NCBI GenBank assembly: GCA_021735725.1
Contig: JAIPGS010000013.1
Coordinates: forward strand, 1 to 14,277
DNA from: Candidatus Babeliales bacterium
Lineage (GTDB): Bacteria > Babelota > Babeliae > Babelales > CAIQNR01
Length of the DNA stretch: 14,277 nt
Reading direction: 5' to 3'
Part shown: piece by piece, positions 1 to 5,212 of the stretch
How positions within the stretch are numbered: position 1 is the stretch's first letter
Layout of the letters: every line of letters starts with the position of its first letter
Notes under the pieces: generated by a model
Seen by the model: only the letters and a program-made list of their open reading frames with translations
The model's database searches: none
Told to the model about the DNA's origin: nothing
Program-made: the position numbers and the translations under genes

Positions 1-86
1 AAAAAAAGAAGATTTCTTTTTAGTTTCTTATCGTTTAGGCTAATTTTCTTTTAAATAATTTGAAAATTAAAAATTTAAAGAGCCTG

Positions 87-137
87 TTAATTATATATTA
101 TATATATATATATTATTTATTAATATAATAATAATAA
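87..137. other. AT-only DNA unwinding element with DnaA-trio-like repeats
   Basis: All 51 bases are A or T, including an alternating TA run near 99-113, so this is the least stable DNA near the origin. Its right end, 126-137 on the top strand, reads 3' to 5' as four AAT triplets, which fits the DnaA-trio pattern 3'-(G/A)AT-5' described for bacterial unwinding elements. A GC-rich cluster (138-144) and then the perfect DnaA box at 151-159 follow in the order expected: box, GC-rich block, trios. Unwinding would proceed leftward. The base pattern is seen directly; the function is inferred from known origins such as that of Bacillus subtilis. Confidence 0.65.
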
Positions 138-150
138 GCTCGGCAAAAAA

Positions 151-159
151 TGTGGATAA
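151..159 (-). promoter_or_regulatory. DnaA box next to the unwinding element
   Basis: A perfect TTATCCACA on the minus strand lies alone, 58 bases left of the first array and separated from the AT-only element by six A residues and a GC-rich cluster. Its orientation matches the left array. It would load DnaA onto the adjacent single strand during opening. Confidence 0.8.
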
Positions 160-217
160 CTTCCCTTTTTTGAGCTTGATAAGGCGTCCTGGTCGTCATT
201 CCATGTCGAAAATAAAT

Positions 218-259
218 TGTGGATAACATGTGGATAACATGTGGATAACATGTGGATAA
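218..259 (-). repeat. DnaA-box array 1, four tandem boxes
   Basis: Four perfect TTATCCACA boxes on the minus strand lie at 218-226, 229-237, 240-248 and 251-259. The repeat unit is 11 bp (box plus a 2-base spacer), close to one helical turn, so all four boxes face the same side of the DNA. The array is one arm of the inverted repeat 214-263 / 357-406. Confidence 0.9.
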
Positions 260-360
260 CTTTGATAATAGTGATTTTTACAGTACCTTTCAGGCCAAGG
301 CCTTTCATTTCTATGAATAGAAAGTCGTTTTGAGAGGGAGAAAAAAGAGAGTTTTTAAAG

Positions 361-402
361 TTATCCACATGTTATCCACATGTTATCCACATGTTATCCA
401 CA
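361..402 (+). repeat. DnaA-box array 2, four tandem boxes
   Basis: Four perfect TTATCCACA boxes on the plus strand lie at 361-369, 372-380, 383-391 and 394-402, again with an 11-bp period. The array mirrors array 1 exactly and ends about 36 bp before the stop codon of the uracil-DNA glycosylase gene. Confidence 0.9.
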
Positions 403-438
403 ATTTCTATATGGATTATTTTGAGCAATAAGTGAGTC

Positions 439-1041
439 TTATAGCTTGTTTTTATCTTTTGGAGATTCTGCAGCTATTTTCTGAAAAGCTTTTTGTAAGT
501 CTTCAATTAAAAGAGGGGCTTTTTTGCTGTTTCTGAGTATATATGCTGGGTGATAGGTTGGAAGAACAGGGATATTTTGGTAAATAGTAAAAAGACCTCT
601 CATTGTAGAAAGAGGAGTTTTTTGTTCAAGAAGAGCGTTTAGGGCGACTGATCCAAGGGTGCAAATAACTTGAGGCTTAATAATTTCGATTTGTTTTTCA
701 AGTAGCAACTTTTTGCATATCGATATTTCGTTCTGAAGCGGGGCTCGATTACTAGGAGGGCGACATTTTACAATATTAGAAATATAAACATCTTGGCGTT
801 GTATTCCTATTGAAAGTAAAATTTTAGTTAAAAGTTTGCCTGATCTTCCCACAAAAGGGAGTCCTTGCTCATCTTCTTCTTTTCCTGGCCCCTCTCCTAT
901 CAATAATATTGTTGCATCAGGGTTTCCTGATCCAAAAACAATCTTTTTTCTCCCCAAACTGCCAAGAGGGCACAGTGTACATTTTTGATAAGGAGCATAA
1001 AGAGCAGAAAGCAACAACTCTTTTTCTTGTTTTTTATTCAT
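439..1041 (-). CDS. Uracil-DNA glycosylase, family 4 (iron-sulfur type)
   Basis: This 200-residue protein removes uracil from DNA as the first step of base excision repair. The substrate-pocket motif GEGPGKEEDEQGLPFVG at about residues 49-65 and the HPAYILRN motif at 164-171 are typical of family 4 (UDGa-type) enzymes. Cys21 and Cys24 (CTLC) with Cys93 and Cys109 give the four ligands of the family's 4Fe-4S cluster. The length is normal for the family. The ATG at 1041 is preceded by AAAGGA about six bases upstream, which supports this start. The gene is last in a leftward run of four and ends about 36 bp from a DnaA-box array, with no clear terminator between. A TATACT -10 box just upstream suggests it has its own promoter. 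The similar SPO1 DNA polymerase-related annotation refers to the same fold. Confidence 0.92.
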   Translation of the reverse strand: MNKKQEKELLLSALYAPYQKCTLCPLGSLGRKKIVFGSGNPDATILLIGEGPGKEEDEQGLPFVGRSGKLLTKILLSIGIQRQDVYISNIVKCRPPSNRAPLQNEISICKKLLLEKQIEIIKPQVICTLGSVALNALLEQKTPLSTMRGLFTIYQNIPVLPTYHPAYILRNSKKAPLLIEDLQKAFQKIAAESPKDKNKL

Positions 1042-1064
1042 GCTGTTTCCTTTGAATTTGCTTT

Positions 1065-1092
1065 AGTATAGCTCTTTTTAAGAAATAGTAAA
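1065..1092 (-). promoter_or_regulatory. Predicted promoter of the uracil-DNA glycosylase gene
   Basis: On the minus strand a -35 box TTTACT (1092-1087) is followed after 16 bases by a -10 box TATACT (1070-1065). It lies entirely in the 51-bp gap after the upstream protease gene. This is a sequence match only. Confidence 0.4.
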
Positions 1093-2412
1093 TTACGAAA
1101 AATAACTTTTTAAAAAAGAAAACCAATAAGAATGTGTTGCAAATTTGTTGCTTTTGTAAGATTTATGAATCGTATGTTCAGGAAAGTATATTGAAAGACC
1201 TTGAGCCTCTGGAAAATATTTTCCGGCACTCCGCATGATTACAGTTTGTTGCATAAATTCCATTCCAGTAATCAATAGTCTTTTTAGGTCGTCGATTTCT
1301 TGTATTAAAATATTATTGTTGCAATGAGGCAAGTGTGCAACGTTGTGCAACAAATTTTTATAAAAATGGTGTAAATCTATATAATCTGGCTCATCAAAAT
1401 GTGTGCATGAATGCTTATGTCTACTGGCTTTTATAAGATCAAAAAAAAGTGTGTTGCTTTTTTTTGTGCATCGAGAATGCAGAAATTGGGCAAGTTGTTG
1501 AATATTTTGAACAAGAGGGTCAATTTTTGTTAGATCGATACAAGACAATGTAAAGTCGTCTATAAAATTATAAGTTTTACTATAGGCTTCAACAATGTGC
1601 TTTCCAAACTCATGAGGAGAAAGGTTTTTAAATAAAAAAGGAGTAAATACTTTTTTGTAATCCCAGCCAGCCCCCAATTCAACTTCTTGTGATGCAACCA
1701 TGATATTAGCAAAATCTTTTATAGAAAAAGCTGTTTCTATCATTGCCATTAAGCAAGCATCAAAACCAATGATATCAAATTTTTTGCCCTTAAGGGGGCC
1801 TTCGCAAATTTGTTGAAGAGCGGAAACCATTGTTTTTTCTGTTAAAAAATTCCCAGTACTGTCATCAAAACATATTGCTTTTAGGGGTGGTCGAAGGTTG
1901 TTTGTAAGTGTAAGATTATCAAGATAACAAGGAGAAGTTGATGGATCTGATTCTGCATCAAATAAAAAAATATCGGAGGTTGGAATTTGCCGACGCACAA
2001 AAGGATCAAGAGCCCCTGTTCCATGATTCCAAAAAATAAGGACATAATTACGTGCAGGAAATTCTTCAATAGCATATGTACAAAAATCAACAAGTGTTTC
2101 ACTTTTCCCGCTATCGGTATATTGAGGTAGTGTTGTTTTTTTCAAAATACGGGCATTGTTTTTTTCGATAGAAATAATTTTGGTTGTTTTTATTGAATAC
2201 TTTTTTTCTGATGTATTGACACATAAAACAATATTGAGATGTTCGCTCTGCCCAACTTTCATCATTTGTTTTATGTTACGCTCTGCAAAAATATCAAGAT
2301 CGTTATCAGCTGCAATATAAATGAGTGTGGTACATTCTTTTATAAGATGTCTGCTGTGCACTACTCCAAAAGACATAATACATAACAAAGCAATGGCTCT
2401 TTTTTTTATCAT
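1093..2412 (-). CDS. Secreted clostripain-like cysteine protease (peptidase family C11), copy 1
   Basis: This 439-residue protein belongs to the C11 (clostripain) cysteine proteases, which usually cleave after basic residues. An N-terminal signal peptide (MIKKR, then a hydrophobic core to about residue 20) predicts export. The family landmarks are intact: YIAADNDLD at 32-40, the catalytic histidine in FWNHGTG (His130), and the catalytic cysteine in IGFDACLMAM (Cys220). The C-terminal region contains GLSIYFPE, shared with the neighbouring paralogue. The ATG at 2412 has AAGGA about 11 bases upstream, a long but usable spacing. It lies 58 bp downstream of a second C11 gene in the same direction and is probably co-transcribed with it. 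The natural substrate is unknown; host proteins or the cell's own envelope proteins are both possible. Confidence 0.88.
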   Translation of the reverse strand: MIKKRAIALLCIMSFGVVHSRHLIKECTTLIYIAADNDLDIFAERNIKQMMKVGQSEHLNIVLCVNTSEKKYSIKTTKIISIEKNNARILKKTTLPQYTDSGKSETLVDFCTYAIEEFPARNYVLIFWNHGTGALDPFVRRQIPTSDIFLFDAESDPSTSPCYLDNLTLTNNLRPPLKAICFDDSTGNFLTEKTMVSALQQICEGPLKGKKFDIIGFDACLMAMIETAFSIKDFANIMVASQEVELGAGWDYKKVFTPFLFKNLSPHEFGKHIVEAYSKTYNFIDDFTLSCIDLTKIDPLVQNIQQLAQFLHSRCTKKSNTLFFDLIKASRHKHSCTHFDEPDYIDLHHFYKNLLHNVAHLPHCNNNILIQEIDDLKRLLITGMEFMQQTVIMRSAGKYFPEAQGLSIYFPEHTIHKSYKSNKFATHSYWFSFLKSYFS

Positions 2413-2470
2413 TATTTTATTTTTTCCTTCGTTTTAACTCTACAATAATGAAATGCGCGCATGTAATGAC

Positions 2471-3826
2471 TTATATCAATAGCTTTAAGAGATCAAGCCA
2501 TTGTGTCTTTTGTGCAAATGAAGTTTTTTTGTATGAAGAGTCTATGTGGCGAGATGGGAAATATATTGCAAGTCCTTTTGCATTTTCTAAAGTTGGACCA
2601 ACTTTATTAGTAATGACTGCTTTTTCAATAAGCGTTAATCCTTCAGTAAGGTAGAGAGAAAGTTCTGAGCAAAGATGTGTGTATTTTTCAGAAACTTCCA
2701 TAAAAGAAACTGTAGTTAAAAGATTTGTATAAAAATGATGAAGATCGATATAGCTTGGTTCTGAAAAATAGGTACAAATTTTTTTAGAGCGACTTGCTTT
2801 AATTGCTCTGTTTACTGAAAGATTGCATTCATTATGAAGCATGGTAATAAGAGTGTTGGTGATTTTTTTTGTATTTATTATTAAAGGGTCAATTTGTTTT
2901 AGGTCAATGGCCGACATAGTAAAATCTTTAGTTATTGCATTGTAGTTATCTGCATATTTAGTAACGATGTGAGTTGCAAATTGTTCAGGCGTTAATGCTT
3001 GAGATTCAAAAATTTTTAAAACTTGATCATAAGGCCATCCTGTTCCAAGTTCCACTTCTTCTGATGCAACCATATAATCAGCATAAGGAGCAATAAGTTC
3101 GGCAACTTCAACCATTGCCATCAGGCAAGCATCAAATCCAATAATAGCGAAATTTTTTCCTTTTAAGGATGATTTTTTTATTTCATTAAGTGCGTAATCT
3201 AGTTTTTCATTTGTTAAATATGAGCCATAAGTATCACTGAAACAAACTCCTCGGGGGTCTCGTTTTGTATCTTTAGTTTCAAGATAGTGTAAAAACTCAA
3301 TTGATCTATTAAGTTCGAGCATATGATTATGAGGATTAAATACAAAAAGTTCAGAGGCATTTGTTGATTTACCTTTAATAAAATCAACAATCCCAATTCC
3401 ATGATTCCATAAAACTAATACATAATGATCTGCAGGGAAAGATTCTATGGCCCACGCACAACAATCAATCAGCGTTTGAGCGTTTCCGCTATTTAATTTT
3501 TGTTGAGCGGTGATGTCATCAGCATTAACTTGGTAGATTACATTTTTTTCTATTAATAACCTTTTGGTGTGTTCGTGTGCACCATATCTATCAAGTTGAA
3601 CAGCGATAGTAAGATTTTGGTTTGATCCTACTTTTTTCATTTGTTCAATATTGCGTCTTGCAAAATAATCAAGATCATTATCAGCGGCGACATATACAAT
3701 GATTGTTGTTTTATGGCTTTGTGTTTCTTCAATGGCAAGGGGGCCTCTTTTTATATCTTTGCAAAAAATTGAAAGAGGCAAAAAGAGAAAAAGAAAAAAG
3801 AGAAGAGATTTATTTTTAAATACCAT
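2471..3826 (-). CDS. Secreted clostripain-like cysteine protease (peptidase family C11), copy 2
   Basis: This 451-residue C11 protease is a tandem paralogue of the next gene, alignable along its whole length. It has a signal peptide starting at MVFKNKSLLFF, the block YVAADNDLDYF, a catalytic histidine in LWNHGIG (about His142) and a catalytic cysteine in IGFDACLMAM (about Cys234). I chose the ATG at 3826 because AAAGGA lies five bases before it and the signal peptide starts there. The frame stays open to an ATG at 3913 that overlaps the comEC stop as ATGA; that start would add 29 residues before the signal peptide and would imply translational coupling, so it cannot be excluded. The residue after the hydrophobic core is a cysteine, but the lipobox is poor (Phe at -1), so a lipoprotein is unlikely. 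Confidence 0.88.
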   Translation of the reverse strand: MVFKNKSLLFFLFLFLPLSIFCKDIKRGPLAIEETQSHKTTIIVYVAADNDLDYFARRNIEQMKKVGSNQNLTIAVQLDRYGAHEHTKRLLIEKNVIYQVNADDITAQQKLNSGNAQTLIDCCAWAIESFPADHYVLVLWNHGIGIVDFIKGKSTNASELFVFNPHNHMLELNRSIEFLHYLETKDTKRDPRGVCFSDTYGSYLTNEKLDYALNEIKKSSLKGKNFAIIGFDACLMAMVEVAELIAPYADYMVASEEVELGTGWPYDQVLKIFESQALTPEQFATHIVTKYADNYNAITKDFTMSAIDLKQIDPLIINTKKITNTLITMLHNECNLSVNRAIKASRSKKICTYFSEPSYIDLHHFYTNLLTTVSFMEVSEKYTHLCSELSLYLTEGLTLIEKAVITNKVGPTLENAKGLAIYFPSRHIDSSYKKTSFAQKTQWLDLLKLLI

Positions 3827-3909
3827 CGAATTCCTTTTTTTGTAGTTAATTGTTGTGATTAAGACTACAAAAAGTTCCTTAAAGGAGGCAATAAAATTTA
3901 AAAAAGATT

Positions 3910-4980
3910 TCATCTCTGTTGATTAAGATGAGCAAGCCAACTTAAGCAAAAAGTAAGAAAAAAACTTAATTGAAAATCAAGAAAAAAAAGTTGAAAAGGG
4001 TTATTAATAAGTGTGCACAGTGCAACGATACACAAAAGATGAATGGCGTGAATTTCCCATGAACAAAAAATACATATTTTATAAAAAACAAAAAGGAAAA
4101 ATGCGCGAACAAAGGAAATGCTACTTGGTGTTAAAAGAAAATAAAAAAGACAGAGAGCAAACAAAATTCCATGCTTTTTTAAAAAAGAAAGAGGGATCAT
4201 ACTTAAAAGAAGTTGCCATAAAATAATAAAAATAATTAAATGAAGCCCCGATCGTGCCATATGGTGGGAAATCCCCCACTCTTTAAAAAGTGGTTTATAT
4301 TTTTCTGTTAAATAATTAACTTGTTTTTTGTCTCCAATAAATAATGAACAAAAAAATGAAAAGGTGGGGGGAGAACATTTTTGTTTTAATGATGCAAGAA
4401 GAGCTTCTTTTTTGTTATGGCTCCATCGTGCCCATGAAAAGAAGGGGCGATTTATAAGAGCAGGGCAAAACTCTTGAACAAAAACAGTTCCAACAGACCC
4501 TTCTTTAAAAAGATAACGTAAAAAATCAGAATCAATTGGTTGCTTTAAGAAAAAAGAAGGGCATTTAACAGTGTCATCAATTTCTCCTTCCGGTCTTTTT
4601 TTTGAATAAGCAAAAAAAGTGTTACCAAAAAAATCTGTTTTTTTTAGAGAAATTCTGTAAGGCCAATGAGCGTTTCCTGTTTTTATGATTTCTTTAATAA
4701 GAACAGGCGTTCCTGCTGAAAGGGTAAGTATTTCACTTTTATAACTTTTTTTGAGAATAATAATCCGAGCGCTTCCTATGTAAAAACCGCATAAAAAAAA
4801 GCTTAAAGGTACAAATAAAGTTCGTTTCTTTAGAATTAAGAGAGGAAACATTAAGCTGAAAGAAATAAGAGATAAAAATAAAAAATGAGTTTCAGCGCAT
4901 ATAATCCCTGCAATAACTCCTATTAAAGGTATCATTGAAAAAGGTAAAGACAAAGAAAGAAAGTTAAAAGACTGTGTCAT
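3910..4980 (-). CDS. comEC: Short ComEC/Rec2-type DNA uptake channel protein
   Basis: ComEC forms the inner-membrane channel that takes up single-stranded DNA during natural transformation. This 356-residue protein starts with three hydrophobic segments (about 17-35, 36-50, 55-76), then a soluble region (about 80-200) resembling the N-terminal ComEC domain. The competence-domain signature follows: FCSLFIGD at 210-217 and GISHHMARSGLHL at 236-248, then several membrane segments and a FQLSF block at 336-340. Typical ComEC proteins are clearly longer: the membrane domain normally continues past this block, and many end in a beta-lactamase-like domain; both are missing. The stop is TGA, and the same frame meets a TAA three codons later, so recoding would not extend it. 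The ATG at 4980 has AGGGA seven bases upstream, and a good promoter lies just before it. Confidence 0.82.
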   Translation of the reverse strand: MTQSFNFLSLSLPFSMIPLIGVIAGIICAETHFLFLSLISFSLMFPLLILKKRTLFVPLSFFLCGFYIGSARIIILKKSYKSEILTLSAGTPVLIKEIIKTGNAHWPYRISLKKTDFFGNTFFAYSKKRPEGEIDDTVKCPSFFLKQPIDSDFLRYLFKEGSVGTVFVQEFCPALINRPFFSWARWSHNKKEALLASLKQKCSPPTFSFFCSLFIGDKKQVNYLTEKYKPLFKEWGISHHMARSGLHLIIFIILWQLLLSMIPLSFLKKHGILFALCLFYFLLTPSSISFVRAFFLFVFYKICIFCSWEIHAIHLLCIVALCTLINNPFQLFFLDFQLSFFLTFCLSWLAHLNQQR

Positions 4981-5004
4981 AAAAATATCCCTAAAATTTC
5001 TTTA

Positions 5005-5033
5005 AGTATAAAAATTAATTATATAAAAAGCAA
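5005..5033 (-). promoter_or_regulatory. Predicted sigma-70-type promoter of comEC and the leftward run
   Basis: On the minus strand TTGCTT (5033-5028) is separated by exactly 17 bases from TATACT (5010-5005). Transcription would start about 18 bases before the comEC ATG. This is the best promoter match in the divergent region. Confidence 0.55.
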
Positions 5034-5100
5034 TGCGGGTAACTATTTTAGAATATATTATTTCTGTTAGAGTTAAGTTGTTTATGTTTTTTGAAAAAAT

Positions 5101-5141
5101 AAAGGAGAGGGTAAATGATACATGATTAGGCTCTCTCTTTT
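5101..5141. other. Hairpin in the comEC / M16 intergenic region
   Basis: Bases 5101-5111 can pair with 5131-5141 (11 pairs, two of them G-U on the plus strand) around a 19-base loop. A run of T lies at the 3' arm on the plus strand, giving a terminator-like look. No rightward gene lies upstream to terminate, and the predicted M16 promoter lies just downstream, so its role is unclear. It could end a small transcript or be chance in AT-rich DNA. Confidence 0.3.
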
Positions 5142-5147
5142 TTGAAA

Positions 5148-5176
5148 TTGCCAATGAGAGTAAATAGGGGTAAGAT
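5148..5176 (+). promoter_or_regulatory. Predicted promoter of the M16 protease-mutY operon
   Basis: TTGCCA at 5148-5153 is followed after 17 bases by TAAGAT at 5171-5176. The start of transcription would fall about 30 bases before the ATG at 5213. Confidence 0.4.
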
Positions 5177-5212
5177 TTAAAGTCTGTAGATTTGAAAATA
5201 AAAAGGGTATAT

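Larger units (their letters stand above)
87..406. other. oriC: Probable chromosomal replication origin (oriC)
   Basis: This gene-free stretch contains nine perfect copies of the bacterial DnaA box TTATCCACA: one at 151-159, four at 218-259 and four at 361-402. They sit beside a 51-bp run of pure A/T at 87-137. Clusters of perfect DnaA boxes next to an AT-rich unwinding element are the accepted signature of oriC. No other copy of the box was noticed elsewhere in the window. Housekeeping genes flank the site on the right, which argues for a chromosomal rather than a plasmid origin. dnaA and dnaN are not visible in this window, so the usual dnaA-linked arrangement cannot be confirmed; the left flank (1-86) carries no gene. 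That origin firing happens here is inference from sequence only. Confidence 0.85.
214..406. repeat. Perfect 50-bp inverted repeat formed by the two DnaA-box arrays
   Basis: Bases 214-263 are the exact reverse complement of 357-406. The identity includes the flanking AAATTG and ACTTT bases beyond the boxes themselves and stops abruptly on both sides. The 93-base spacer (264-356) carries a direct repeat CCTTTCA at 286-292 and 301-307 and a small palindrome with arms at 308-314 and 317-323. The arms could form a cruciform on single-stranded or supercoiled DNA. Confidence 0.9.

Noticed and set aside
1..22. Small A/T hairpin (arms 4-10 and 14-20) as a terminator of a gene to the left
   Set aside because: The stem is almost all A-T with a 3-base loop, so it is too weak to claim, and no gene end is visible.
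120..368. Open minus-strand frame of 82 codons across the origin
   Set aside because: It runs through the DnaA boxes and its repeated residues simply translate them; no ribosome site supports it.
214..406. CRISPR array or small transposon (MITE-like) suggested by short repeats and a perfect inverted repeat
   Set aside because: The 11-bp unit is exactly a DnaA box plus two bases, far too short for a CRISPR repeat-spacer unit, and no transposase or target-site duplication is visible.
3898..3912. TGA at the end of comEC read as an amino acid, as in some candidate phyla
   Set aside because: A TAA follows three codons later in the same frame, and tryptophan is encoded by TGG throughout; the standard bacterial code fits.
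4011..4226. Plus-strand open frame inside comEC
   Set aside because: It is antisense to a clear coding gene and its Lys/Glu-rich product only reflects the complement of hydrophobic codons.
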